Shown: one piece after another, positions 33,972-46,685 of the stretch
How positions within the stretch are numbered: position 1 is the stretch's first letter
Layout of the letters: every line of letters begins with the position of its first letter
From: Galerina marginata
Lineage: Eukaryota > Basidiomycota > Agaricomycetes > Agaricales > Galerinaceae
Direction: 5' to 3'
Assembly: GCA_023014335.1 (NCBI GenBank)
Contig: JAECYW010000016.1
Location: 496,001-560,000, forward strand
DNA: 64,000 nt
Notes under the pieces: generated by a model
Seen by the model: the letters and a program-made list of their open reading frames with translations, nothing else
Databases searched by the model: none
What the model was told of the DNA's origin: nothing
Position numbers and translations under genes: made by a program

Positions 33972-35039
33972 ATCAACTCATAATTATTTGAAAAATGATA
34001 TATCCCAATTGCTCCTTGGCCCTTTATGACAGATTCTGGTTACCTCTTCCAATCGTGTTTGATAAACAGATGAATCCGTTCTTGACTGTCAGCTCCCTGT
34101 CCAAATCATCTATATGTGGATCTACTTCAGTTGTTCAAAATTTATCAGTCATCCTTACTCGCACCCGCGGAAGTGGAAAGACATTGCTTTCTTCGGTACG
34201 CCTGCGGCCGCTTCTTTATGGATTTCGTCTGCTGGGTCAGGATAGTACAGTTGCGGTTTTATCCTTGCCCTCGCGTGTGCGAAGCCTTAAGGAAGTAATT
34301 TGTCAAACTTCATCTTGATCTTTCGAGCAGCTGGATGTCCTAACTGCCAGCTTGATATTGACCTTGTTCTTGTTCTAGTAATTTCAACAACTGTGTTCTA
34401 CATTTTTCATATTGCTTCTTCGTTGGTTTTGGTTCAGGGCCGTTTTTGAACGGATTCTCTCCGCGGCGTCGAGATTTCAGTCGAGTTCATACCACGTACA
34501 TATCTGTGTGTGCGTTCCTTTGGGGTGTTCTTCACGGAAAGATCATCTGTCGCATTTGAACCTACTTTTTTTCCCGGTGCACAGAAACCACTGGCACTGT
34601 GTTGGAGTTGATTTACTTAGCGTCGCTACAGGACCCACTCGCTTGAATATGGTTGTGCGTTCATTTTTCTTCGTTCAGAGGGCCCCACCGGTCACAAGCC
34701 TTAATATTCCCATCGACGTTGCGGTCGAGCTCGTATCTTGTTCCGGGAGGAACCTTGTCCGGTCAACACTCAACATCTAAAAACAACGGAACTGAGTACC
34801 GTATCCGACCTAATATTACTAAAAAAAGACGCTCAGTTCTTAGAACTGACGGAGCATGAAAGCACGCTAAGGAAGATGGAACCAAAGAACCTTCTGCACA
34901 AAGCATATTCCTGTACAAGAGCGGTGCCCAGTATACATCAGGGCTGTAAAACGATCGCGCTGACAGAATGGGATGCGAACGGGCTAATGTTCGACGGGGT
35001 AGGAGTAGTCCAAGCAACAGAGTGGATATTACTTTGACA
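33972..35039. other. Intergenic, no gene seen
   Basis: Scattered short frames without coding character. It is the 3' flank of the membrane-protein gene. Confidence 0.4.
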
Positions 35040-35408
35040 GGTTTGTCTGTAGCAGTGCATGGGGTCGTCGACAGAGCTTGAAGATAGTTGACTGCGGGAT
35101 CTAAGATGGGTAAGCACGGCGCCGCAGTCGACAGATATGGGGACATACGCGGTTTCGAGCTTTTATCCGACTGAATTCTCCGCGAGGTTGTTGGATTCAA
35201 AATTAACATCTAAAACCGGAGCGTCGCCGGCGTTGAACGTTGAAGTCTTGAAGAAGGTGACTATCTTTTCATAGCCTGTGTCATCGAGTGGAGTCGTAGA
35301 ATCGTCGCATCCATATCCAATCAGTCTTTCTGGCGTCAAGGATTGTGGGTCTACGCCGGGCCCAAGCCCCCGATTGTCCGATGTTCTGAACCTACTTCTG
35401 GCTAGCAA
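35040..35408 (-). pseudogene. Gene relic, copy B (matches 22640-22830)
   Basis: The minus strand reads ERLIGYGCDDSTTPLDDTGY and FFKTSTFNAGDAPVLDVN, then an in-frame stop. The next segment, PISVDCGAVLTHL with SSSSVDDP, is in another frame (about 35150-35040). The second segment is homologous to 22640-22830. This is probably a multi-exon gene that has decayed. The family is not recognised. Confidence 0.45.
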
Positions 35409-36559
35409 AGGAGGATAATGACAAACGGACTATCGTCAACGGATTTTGCAGCTTTGGGCATGAACGCGCGTTTTGATAACGATGTCTATAGGCATCACCA
35501 GCGGAGACACGGGGCAAATAGAGAGTTCGCTACGAGAGATTTGGATGAGCATGTACGGGCATTTGGAACCAATAATCAATCACGGTAAGTCAAGAGAAAC
35601 AAAGACGCGACATGGATAGCACTGAGCAGGGAACGCAAAAGAAATCAACAACAAAACGCGTGACGTCACAGACTCGCACTGCGACCTGATCTGTCGACTT
35701 ACCAATCAAAGATAAGATAACAAAGCCAATCTTAAAATCTGTTTCTAAAGCCCACCACGATTCCAGTCGTAATTTTCATATCCTTGGAAATGGTTCAGAG
35801 CTCACACCCACGTCTGCAGCGATCTATCACTGATGTGACTGCAATCAATCAATCGAGGGCCATTGCTTCAGAAACCAACGGTTGGAATTAAATCTCTCAG
35901 ACCCAGTGGGCCTTGTGCAATTACTCAGGCCAAAATCAAGGACGTCTATGTGTATCAATAGTGACTTCTGTAGATCTGCTGAAATTTCTCCCCCCATCGG
36001 CCTCGATTATAGGTTTCCTGCGGCTCTACAACCCCATGCTCTCCATCCGATATTGAACCTTGAATTTCTATCCTCAACAAGCCGTGATCTGGATCTACCT
36101 CACGTATGATACCAGAGAGCGACCGTTGCGAGTAAAATTCTCGTCCTCTGGCTGCATATACATGTAAACATGGGTGAATTCAAATAGCAAGATCTAAGTC
36201 AATCTCACACCAGGGCACCTGTCCGACCCAAGCGCTTATTTCCCGTTGCATCGCCTAGACTCAGGGATCAATCGATCAGGTTCCGTCCTGTTTCTCCCAT
36301 CGATGGAAGATGGGAGGGCCACCCTTCTTTCGTAGTTTTGGTTTTTTATGCTATGCAGCACTTGTATTAAAAATCTCGTCTTACGAAATGGCGCCTTTGG
36401 CCATGATCCCTTCAAATCAGAAACCAGAATAAAATTATGCTTTTAATTCTTCGTAGATCGCAAAATGTCCGTTCGCATGATATAACACCACTGAGAAAGG
36501 TTTAAAACACCTTGAATCTGATTGGTTCGAAAAAATGATTTCTTTCGACTTATATGCCC
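35409..36559. other. Intergenic, no gene seen
   Basis: No frame, RNA or repeat that I can support. Confidence 0.4.
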
Positions 36560-37399
36560 ATCAGCTTTAATGCATGCGATGGCCGGTACATTAATTCTGG
36601 AATTCTAGTCACGACTGCTCGACATCAAACCAATCGACTGGCCGGATGGGCTAAAAACTTGTGGGGTAACCGTTTGACAACAGCGCTCGACGGCTGTGGA
36701 TATCTCACCGACTGTTCGTATGAATCTTTCGGACTAAGCACTGTGTACAATGCCAAGGAGGTATGCTCTTTGTTTCGACTGGGTACAGGTGAGCAGTCAA
36801 TCCAAGCGAACGGCCAACTGCTATTGCCGAAATTTTTGACGTTATGATCGCAATATTTACTGCTAAAAAGCTTGATCGCAGAAACCCAGTGACCCAAATG
36901 TCCTGGAGGGAATAGAATTTCGAGTTGGTTTATTTAACCATCACTGCTGTTATCTTCCGGTAACTTATTCTGTTAAGAGTTGCAGGAAGTTACATTTAAC
37001 TAGGGCTACTCGTATACGGGAGAGCGTTGTTAGGTGTTTGCCTAACAGCTCCCGCCTTCTAGGACATGGGCGCGAGAGTTTGATGTGCCTGCGGCGCCAA
37101 GGCCGAGTAATTGGTGTACACCCGGCGTATAAAAGTCACCAAGGCCGCGATGGTGCAATCGATGCCCTTATTCGGTGTAGCACATGCCGTAATTGGCCAG
37201 ATGTAACAGTTTCGGAGCTTCAAATTCAGTGTCCCTGATCGAAGGAAACAACTCTGTGCCAGAAATCCGACATGATTTGGTACCAATCATCGATTACGCG
37301 GAGCTATCATCAACAATGTGCATCGCCGATGTCCCACACACTCAGTTGAGCGGCTATGTCTAAAAATAGTTTCGCAGGCGCGTCTACTGAAGTTTCGAG

Positions 37400-37406
37400 T
37401 ATAAAG
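37400..37406 (+). promoter_or_regulatory. TATA box of peroxygenase gene 1
   Basis: TATAAAG lies 61 bp before the ATG, in the motif TTTCGAGTATAAAGAGC. The motif is conserved in the second gene copy. Confidence 0.7.
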
Positions 37407-37460
37407 AGCATCGACCTCTACCTCAAAGTTCAGAGTTTTATCTGCATCCCAAAGTTCAAC

Positions 37461-38799
37461 ATGTTCTCTTCTCTTACTATCTACGCTCTCTTAGCCCTCA
37501 GCATCTGCAGTGCGAACGCGTTCCCTCAGTACCAGTCGCTCGCTGGACTTACCAGGGATGAGTTGGATTCTGTCGTCCCGACCCTTCAGTACCAACCACC
37601 CCAGAAGCCACCTGGCCCTCTCGCCGACGACTCCACCAAGTTGATCAACGATGCAGCTCATCCTCACTTGCCACTCAAGCCAGGCGATATCCGTGGTCCC
37701 TGCCCCGCTCTCAACACTCTTGCGTCTCACGGAGTAAGTCTCATCATTAACACTTCACGGATTTTATGACTGACATGAATCTCCGAATAGTACCTCCCCC
37801 GCAATGGTATTGTGACCCCGGTGCAAATCATCAACGCAGTTCAAGAAGGTGTGTATTACACACACCGTCATTTACCCAAATTTTAATCCCCACTTTTATA
37901 GCTCTCAATTTGGACAACACTTTCGCTCGTTTCCTGGTCTTCTCCACTTTCCTTGTTAATGGAAATCCAATCACCAACCTCATGAGTATTGGAGGCGCAA
38001 CTCCATTGACTGGCCCTAACCCACCCAAACCCGCCACCGTCGGAGGTCTTAATACCCACAACAACTGTGAAGGCGACACCAGTATGACCCGTGGTATGTG
38101 TTTTTCCTTCTTTTCCCGTCGTTTAAACTAAAGAAAGCAATGCAGCTGATGCCTTCTTTGGGAATAATCACGACTTCGATGAGAGCCGCTTCCAACATGT
38201 AAGCCGTCACGTTATCACTTTCTCTCCGTTAACTAATCCGAGTCTACTAGTTCGTTGATTTCAGCAACAAGTATGGAGCTGGAAAATACAATTTGACGGT
38301 TGCAACTGAACTCAGGCACTTCCTCCACCAAGATTCTCTCTCGCGCAACCCTCAGTTCTCTCTCGTCTCCCCTCGCCTCTTCACTGCTTACGGAGAGTCT
38401 GTCTTCCCCATCAACTTCTTCATCGACGGACGACAAAAGGATGGTCAGTTGGACCTGAACGTGGCCCGCGGTTTCTTCCAGCTTATGCAGTTGCCGCCCG
38501 ATTTCCACCGCCACGACGGGTCGATCAGCAACGAAGGTTTCCTGACCGTCTACAACAAGTATCCGATCCAGCCCGGAGGCAACACCCATGGTGTCAACAC
38601 GTATAAGGCAGACCCAACCTCACCTACTCTGTTCACGCCTTGCCAGCGCTACACCGACTTCGTGAACAAGAACATCAAGGCGTTGTACCCACACCCGACT
38701 GGACTCCTCCGAAAATCAATCAACACCAACTTGCAATTCTTGTACGAAGCAACTCTTGGGGATAACTGCACGCAAGTCTTCCCCTACGGCCGAGATTAA
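37461..38799 (+). CDS. UPO: Unspecific peroxygenase (heme-thiolate peroxidase), copy 1
   Basis: Exons are 37461-37733, 37791-37848, 37902-38093, 38146-38198 and 38251-38799, giving 374 aa in frame. Residues 1-20 are a signal peptide. RGPCPALN carries the axial heme-ligand Cys81 of the PCP motif. NCEGDTSMTR (E167-D169) is the EGD motif that binds the Mg ion near the heme. RLFTAYGE supplies R234 and E241, the Arg-Glu acid-base pair of long, Agrocybe-type UPOs. Two late cysteines (TPCQRY, NCTQVF) fit the family's C-terminal disulfide, and the protein ends FPYGRD. Such secreted enzymes use H2O2 to insert oxygen into alkanes, aromatics and other substrates. A near-identical copy lies inverted at 52099-53441. 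Confidence 0.96.
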
Positions 38800-41700
38800 T
38801 AGTTGCACACTCAAGGTTCCACACGGTATTCGATATTAATTTTACTTAAGAGGGTGCGGTTAATAGGGAACGGTCGAGTAGATTACTACTCAATTGTTAT
38901 ATTTATTCCGGCTTGTAATAACTTTCGTTCCATTCTATTTTAATATCTATTTCCTTCGAATGGTTCTTTTGTCGATAGTAAGGACCAAATTCCGGGAATG
39001 GGTCGTGTTTGACTTCACCCAGAAGCCATCGGTCATCTTATACCTATTTTCATTGAACATAACGAAGGCTTGTTCGGACAGGAACACCCTGTACACGTCG
39101 CCAACCTGTGCAAAGAGCAATCTGTTCGACAACAATGATACAGTAGGCAATCCGTTAGAAAGAGGGTACTAAAGATCGGCTGATGCAGTTCATAACAGTG
39201 CCACTTCATACATGCCGATCGAACAACATCGCCCGCCTTCAAGGTGCGGTATATCGATTCGCCTCATGCCCTTTACCCGATATTATTTCAGCCTGCTGGT
39301 CTAGTCAAGCGAACTAGATATATATTAGCTAAGGTACGTTGAATGATGACAATTTGATGGCTATTTAAGACCAAGATAAGTAGAAAGAATGCGCCAGCAG
39401 GAGCAAGGTTCGATCCGGTCCGAAACCCAGAGGCGAAGGAATAGTTTACCTGAACTAACGGGTGCCCACTGCCCAGCGTAGAAGCGGATCCGGACATGGA
39501 GTCATCAGGGCCGAAGTCAAAAGATCTGGCAACTACGTTTACAAGTTGGTCGTAACGATCGGGATCGCGTGCGCAAGAAACTTGTAAGTTGTCAGTGCCA
39601 AATGTCCAGGCAATTGGAATGGACGGGGCACCAAGGAGCGGCGAAGATCCACGATCCCGATCAAAGGAGCGCCTGGCAGCCCGAGGCAGGGGTAATCGAG
39701 ACAGTTAAGTGGTAAATGGAGGTAAATGGGCGGCGAAACCATTCATCCGATTTGTAGGTCCATGCCGGCTGCGGGGACTTATGACTCGATCTGTGTGGTC
39801 CAACGGATCTAGGAAAAGAAATAGGAGCTTCATAAGTCGGGCATCAAAGCGAGCTGCTGCGGCCAAGGACCAGTTATTCCCTGCAGTGGCTGCAGCACCG
39901 ACGGGAAGAACCGGGTAGCTGGTGTAAGATGACGAACACGATTCCTCCTCTAATTAGCAACCAAGGACGGAGTGAGGATACGAAGTAGCCTTGCTATGGG
40001 TTTCAGTGCCCGTCAGTGCGGTTCAAATGGCGGAATCCTAAACAGGGTAAGGAATGAAGAAGAGTCGAGGGTGACCAGGTTGTTTCATTGCCAGCCCTTG
40101 TCACAGTGACGGTTTGACAGATGTCCACAAGTACTCTAACGTACATTCTATATCTCATATGACCCAGCCTCTCTTGTTGTAGGCGCCTATCAGCACATAA
40201 AATGATTCGTGACTGCGCTATGATCCGGTCTATCGACGGGGAGCGGGGACTGTTTCGAGAAGGCCTGCCATTCATCCACCAATTAGCAATTGTAAGCACA
40301 ACAACCCGCTTCGTGCATCCTCCCCTGCACGCGTCGCAGCGTAAGGGCTGGACGATTAGTAGTATAAACACCCTGAGCAAACTGTCGTTCAACTCGGTGA
40401 TATATCCTCAGGGAGAAACTAATCGTCCCATGATAAACACTGGAAGATAAACGGACGACAACACACCAAGTCGTTGTGTACGGGCAGCTACGGAAACGGC
40501 TGAAAACGATCGGCACCTAGGTAAGAGGGAACTGGTTCCGGGTAAGTTTGCAACGAACGTTCAAGCGGCTCCCGGGCCAAGTAGTCACAATGTTCAAAGC
40601 AAGAGCCTCCCTCCGAGACATATTCGGGCAGTCACGGAGATGGCATCAGCAACCACCGACAATGCACCAGGCTGGGAAAGAAGTTCGTGTTACTCTGTGT
40701 GGGACGGAGGGCCCAGAGACGACGGGGTTATTTCTTCAACGATGGCGGGGGTCGGAAGCTGCTCAGTATGCATGTGCGATGAAGTATTCCGGTTCAAGTA
40801 TGAGTTGGGCCTCTGCTGAAAGTATTCAAGTAGGGCTGAGGCATCAACGCAGAGACATATGCAGGAGGAGTAGCAATGGCAGCCCATGGCCGGAATCCAC
40901 GCAGCGGATGCGGATTTGCAAAATATTATGCGTCTGCCATTCGCGTGAATGATCGTGATCAATCTTCTGGGTTATAACGAAGGCCACGACCTCCATGCCG
41001 GAAAATACCTTCGTACAAGTTGCAAGATGGCTGGCAGTCGGAAAGCTGTGGGTTGTAAGACCTGCCTCACCCAACCCTATACTTATCGAAGGTAGAGAGC
41101 TGTGGATACCAGAAAACTTCTGTCATCAGCAGTAACGAGGGTGAGAAAACTCAACATACAGACGAAACCAAATGGCATAAGGGTCGCCATAACATTATAT
41201 GTGGGGAGACCGATGCATTTACTGGATAGACGTGTGGGTTGTGCAGCGATGATGTTCGGCGCAGAATCCCTGTTTGAATTGAACGATTGGTTCGAGGAAT
41301 CTGAGAAACTTATGGTCGTTAGTATGTAGAAACTGGCTTAACCAAGAGAGTGAATTGTTACTCAGCGTTTTGGGTATGAATATGTCGACACCCCAACATA
41401 CGAAGCGTGTTAGCCATCATCAACCATCAGTGAGAACGAGGGTCCCGCTTTCGTCATGAAAAGAGGCAGTGAATGCGGACCAAGGGCGAAGGGATCAGCA
41501 CTTTGAGAAGAACGTGGACCATGGCCGTCCAGGCGCAGGAAGGATATAACCCAGAAAACAGAAAGTGGCAGGGCGTAGGGAGTCCAAGGATGCATGGAGT
41601 CTTCTTTGTCTTTAAGCACTGAGAAAGTTGTTTCTGTAGAAAGAACTCGAAGAAGTTTAATGAGAAAATTTACCAGCCAGAGTTGCACTTACAGTGAGGT

Positions 41701-44133
41701 CGCACTGCCAGCAGACTCCGAGAGTCCGAGCTCGTCGATCATCGTCGACGCGGGTGGTTGGAGGGAGGTTTGCTTGACAAAATTAAACGCGTGACATCAA
41801 ACTTGAAGCTGTGCGGTTCCGGGTATCGAATTTGATAATCAAAGATTAGATTACTTAATATTCTTAATCCTCTATCCGACCTCGTCACCTCGATCCCGTT
41901 TTTCTTCTTCAGTGACCTCAGCCCTGTCCCACCTTCTGCCTGCGTGTTTGAATTGAGAATCCAGACGAACTTGAACTTGATCAAGATCATTGTTACTCGC
42001 ATATCCCATCGATGCCTGCATGAACTGACTTGCCCAAGGTTTCGGTCCTTCTCAATCGCTGTTTTTTTGGCACTTTCCCAGTGTCAAACTGCGTCGAAGG
42101 GTCATAGTCGGACGGCCTTCCAGAGAAATGCATGTATAGGGCAGCGAACTTGGTGCTGATAACAAATCTGCCGTTCGATACTGCAAACCTTCGATTCCCG
42201 TTCGGCACACTCCTCCAACCATCTCCTGACTTGTTTCACGGCCTTTCAAAGCATTGTACCGTCTTTAAATATTGAGACTCTGGGTACAAATGGCATACAG
42301 AAAGGGGACGAAGTTAATTACTCATACCCACAATTTCGGGCTTTCACGGTACCTGGTACCGATCTCCGTAGAAGGCTGAAATTTTGGTTCTGTTTGACAT
42401 GCCTCCCAACCCTTCTGTATGCACATTCCCCCCATCGACGATCTTCGTGTTTCGTGGATTCTTCCTCGCACTTATCGCATTCCACTCTTGACCAACGATG
42501 GTCGTTTCTCGCTCGTCGGCTCCTTATGCTATCCTTCGAAGGATCCGAGGTCAGTCGCCGCGCGTAACAACGACGTTATACCCCGCAGTTTGAGAAATTT
42601 CCACCATCGAACCTCATTGAAAGTCGCAGTCAGCAAGATATTCTGAGAAACCCAGATCTTTTTCTGTGCTCGTTTGCGCTGTGGGTTAAACCTGCGCCTC
42701 TGGACAGGGTCACTGTTTTGAAAATTCTAAGCCATTTCTCCACTGAACTATCCTATGATGTTAACCAGAACATTCCAGACCCACTTCTGTTACATTGATA
42801 TTATCAGCACCCTGACAGTTAAATATGCAGGATGGAACCATACCGTACGACGATGGAGACAAGTTGTACGACCTTCAGGTGAGCTACCGTTCCTTAATTA
42901 TTCTCGAAGCAAAACCCACATCACGAAGGAGGACGGCAGGACGCATGTTAATAGCTAATACTGGGACAAGCAGATGGGCTACTGAGGTTATTTCCACTTT
43001 ATTGTGCCTGATTCAGACCGACTCATGATATCTTACACACACCCAGGCAGTCATGTCCCGTGTCTGCTCCGATTTCTCTGTACAGATACACTTCCCAACA
43101 CCGATGTGCCAATGGCACCTTTAATAGGCCTCCCCAGATAATAGACCCCTCCCTTACTTCCTGAGAAACCTTCGTCAGATGAAGGGCCATCAAATCAGTA
43201 GCATTATCATTATTCATTCAAGTATTTCGAAGTCAGGTGGTTTGTGTCTCGACTCTCGGAATACCGGGCAATGTGCTTAGTCCTTATTTGACTTGAAACA
43301 TACCCCAGGATACTTATAAAACCTCTGCACGCCGCAGTTCGAAATATCTTGCTCAGGGCATTCGTCTCATATTTTCAAATTGATCACGGTTTGTAAAGTG
43401 ATTCGCTTTCGTATCATGCCCCATTCGGGAGTTACTTCCGTATTTGGACATCCTTGTATTCTATGTTGCCCCGTCTCTTGAAACTCCTTTGAAACGCCAT
43501 CTTCAGGGATCCCGCATAATGATTAAATATCAGCAACTGATATTAGTGGGAACTTACCGCCTGCGTTTCATAGAATCCATCATTGGTGGGCTAGACTTTA
43601 AGCTTTTACACTGCAGGCGATGAAAGCCCAGTGTCGGTTCGATGGATGTGCTAATACTTCCTACAATCTTTTGGGATCGTATAGAGAAGCTAACTCAAGA
43701 GTACCTTTATTTCAGATAAGTTTGGCGGCCAAAGATGAACCTGGTATCTAACGCCTATACTTCTAAAGCCTCGCTTAACCATCTAGCATTAAAAATAATA
43801 CATCACTTTCATATGAGGCCAAGGTTAACCGTCTTAGTAACCCACTCGAGACATTATTGTAGCCGAAAACCCTCAACCTGCCAAACATCCAGCTCCCATA
43901 TTGGAATACAACACCAATACTGACGAAACCGCGTGAGAAGGCATCCGCAGTGATCAGTCCTTCCAACCTGCTTGCTAACCTTCCACGGAAATTGTAAACT
44001 ACCAAGTGCTTTACTCTCGTAACGGCCTTAATATACCGCACTAAAATGCGTATAAAAACCTTTGGCTGAATCCCTTGAATCCTCAGAAAATAATCTCTAA
44101 GCTCAAACAAGCAACCAACAAACTTCTACAACA
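38800..44133. other. Gene-poor region with decayed duplicated segment
   Basis: No confident gene. Up to about 40450 it is the decayed partner of 50350-52098 in the inverted duplication. From 40450 to 44050 I see only short frames. The promoter of the small secreted protein occupies the end. Confidence 0.45.
44051..44057 (+). promoter_or_regulatory. TATA box of small secreted protein gene
   Basis: TATAAAA in GCGTATAAAAACC, 83 bp before the ATG. Confidence 0.6.
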
Positions 44134-44634
44134 ATGATCTTCAACCTCTCTAAAGTCTTCGTCGCTCTCGCAACCTTCACTGCTGTTAGCGCTTCTGCTG
44201 TCCTCGAGAAGCGTCAGACCAATGCGGTGACTTGTGACTACGTCCTCAAGCCCGACGCTACCGTCACCCCGACCGACGCTGAATTCAATTTCAGTAAGTA
44301 AAAAACTAACTCAACACGGATTCATCACTTACAATTTACTCGTTTAGCCATTGGCCGCTCCCTGAGCATTGATGTGGGAGGCCCAATCTTCGTATGTATT
44401 CCACCTAACAGAGCCCAAAATTTCGCAAAACTGGTACTAAATGCTTACCAAACTCCTCAGAACTTCGGCTCGACCTTCACTGCCAACCCTGATTCCACCT
44501 TCAGCGTCGAGAACAAGATCTCCGCCGACGGAAAGACCGCCGCTGAAACCGCCGCGATCATCACTGGCTGGGTCGGCGAGACCAAGACCGGCCTTTCCGC
44601 TAACTGGCTCGTCGAGTCTGTTACCTGTGTTTGA
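44134..44634 (+). CDS. Small secreted protein (125 aa), three exons
   Basis: Exons are 44134-44293, 44348-44391 and 44461-44634, with introns GTAAGT..TTTAG and GTATGT..CTCAG; frame is kept. The N-terminus MIFNLSKVFVALATFTAVSA is a signal peptide. LEKR follows, a typical Kex2-type processing site, before QTNAVTCDYVL. The mature part is about 100 aa with two cysteines (CDYVL and the C-terminal VTCV). Other marked segments are FTIGRSLSIDVGG, FTANPDSTFSV and AAIITGWVGETKTGLSANW. Its size and pattern match a family of agaric small secreted proteins known to me only as unassigned. It could be effector-like or a wall-associated protein. It lies between the two peroxygenase arms. Confidence 0.85.
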
Positions 44635-46685
44635 GAGAACCACGGTTAATGATTGCGCCATCTGAAAGAGAAGTGGTGTGTTCAAGTCGAGGTGGACTAC
44701 GGACAATTTCGTGATATAGTGATATACATACATATGTTTGCAACGAAGATTAGCGTCGACGTTGTTTTCATTCAGAAAATCTGTGAAGCAAGACGGAAGA
44801 TATGAATAATTTTCATCGAAACAGGCAAGGAGAAAATTGGTTATCATAAGAGTTTAAACCCTTCGAGATCCTAAGGGTTGTAGGGAAGATCGCAAATGGG
44901 AAAATAAGCTCCAAGCACGAAGACTCCGTAGCATATAAAACGACGAAAATCACCGGACAGTTGCCGGACAGAAACCCGCACTATGGCAGTTTAGGTTTGT
45001 GGGAAACCAGACTATTATAGGAAGTTGGGTTTCTGCTGACAAATTGCCAGGTTGACGTCACACAGTTTGACTCTTGACCTCACAAGTCACAACCGATGTC
45101 AAGATCTTTTTCTTCTGAACCACTGCGATACAAACTTTCGGTTTTGATTCCTACTTCAGCTTGGCGCGTCGCTCTTGTAATCTGGCATGGACCTGTAAAT
45201 GTAGGAAATCGATCATGGGGCGCTGGTTCACCGCGAGGGTAAAGCGTGCCATGGAGGGCTGGGCAACGATGACTTTATAGCCTCAGTATGGTTCCTGCTC
45301 TCAGTTGTGCAACCTTGTGGTTCTACCTTGTGCTTCATGTCCACATTGCAGGCCATCCTTTGACGACTTGAGGCCTAAGATGAGAAGCGGAAGATCGACG
45401 GAACTGCGAAGACGGGCCTGCAAAATCCTCGGTGCTTTCTCCTCTAGCCACGTCTATTCATTCTCCTTGCTATACCTTCTTATCTCGTTTTGAGTCCTGC
45501 AATCCCGAGAAACTCAGACGTCGCCACGTCAGAGATCGCTAGCCAGTTCCCCAGAATCTTCAGCGCACCCTCACCCATATGGCTTTTGTTATGCATTAAT
45601 CTTGGTTATGAAGCTGAAACATTCGTAGGCTACTCTACGGTTGAATGAAGCCTAAAAGCTGTCCTATTCGTTTGCCGCTCACCTTTTTTTCGGACAGGTC
45701 CTGACCTCTCGGCTAAACGAAGCATAAGCCAGGCCATCTCGTCTTCTTCCGATATATGGAGCCGAGATAGATGAGCCGGAACGGAATCGAATTGCAGTGT
45801 AGGAAAGCCAAGAGGACGGAGGAAGCACGATCGTAATGTGCATCAGGGACACAAGGTGCAGATGTTCGTTCCGCTCCTGTATTCTCTCAGTCGGTTGGTC
45901 GGGTTGGACGTCATTATGCTTTTTCGTCCGGCAAGTCATCGTCAGTTCAACTTGTAGTCGCTAATTTGAAGGCATGTTACTCGAATCTTACCCTATCTTG
46001 TCACTTACCTTGAGGACTTCTCTGGTAGTAACTCCTAGAATTATTTTCCAATTAGGTGCAAAATGCAGGATGTCTACAAAACCTATCAGATCAGTTCGTC
46101 TTCTACTCGTTTTTCGACTTGTCAACGGAGTCACCCTTTCACTCCTTGTTCCTCACAGGACTCGAGCCTTAAATGATTCACTATCATGAACTGGAAAAAC
46201 TCCGCATAATTAAAGTCGGTGTTACATGGAATCTCTTTCTTTAAATAAGTCTGACGCTCAGCAGATCAAAGCGGTGAATACCCAAATTTACATTTTTGGC
46301 ACATAGGTCCGTTTGGACCGGGAGTATCTGGGTCACTCTGCAAGACTGGAAATTCGTTCTCGAGATAACGCGCAACCGTAGTCGCATGCGCCAATGGTTT
46401 GACGTTTAGCCGTTAATGAGCAAAGCAACGTGGATTTTTGAGGCGAGTAGCTTCTTGCAGGGTGCCGAACCTTGCTCATGACCTAGCGCAATGAAGCCAA
46501 GTGATCCGTCCGCTTCTTCGCTGCTTTACCTCGGAGTTTCTCCTGCCTCCGTTGACTCTCTTAAAAACGGGATTTTTCAATAGTCAAAAGTCACTTCTCT
46601 TTTGCATTATTAATTGTGGACTTGCTAAAGTACGCCGTTATTACTACTCCTCTTCTTATCATGTCAACGACGAAATAGATTGGAT
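44635..46685. other. Intergenic, no gene seen
   Basis: Short uninformative frames only. The final part is the promoter region of the secreted G1-like copy 3. Confidence 0.4.

Larger units (their letters stand above)
36560..40450 (+). repeat. Left arm of inverted segmental duplication (UPO locus 1)
   Basis: Homologous in inverted orientation to about 50350-54290. Upstream anchors include ATGCTCTTTGTTTCGACTGG (36767) against the reverse complement at about 54155-54135. Also CGACTGCTCGACATC (36613) and the promoter block TTCGCAGGCGCGTCTA (37371) recur in the other arm. Downstream anchors are ACATTTGG with CATTCCA (about 39600 against 51045) and GGTTGCTAATTAGAGGAGGA (reverse complement near 39950, against 50678). 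Coding exons are nearly identical, whereas the flanks carry many substitutions and indels. The outer ends are uncertain. Confidence 0.75.

Noticed and set aside
40548..40952. 134-codon plus-strand frame
   Set aside because: Composition is basic and Cys/Trp-rich with no coding periodicity. It lies in the decayed duplicated region.
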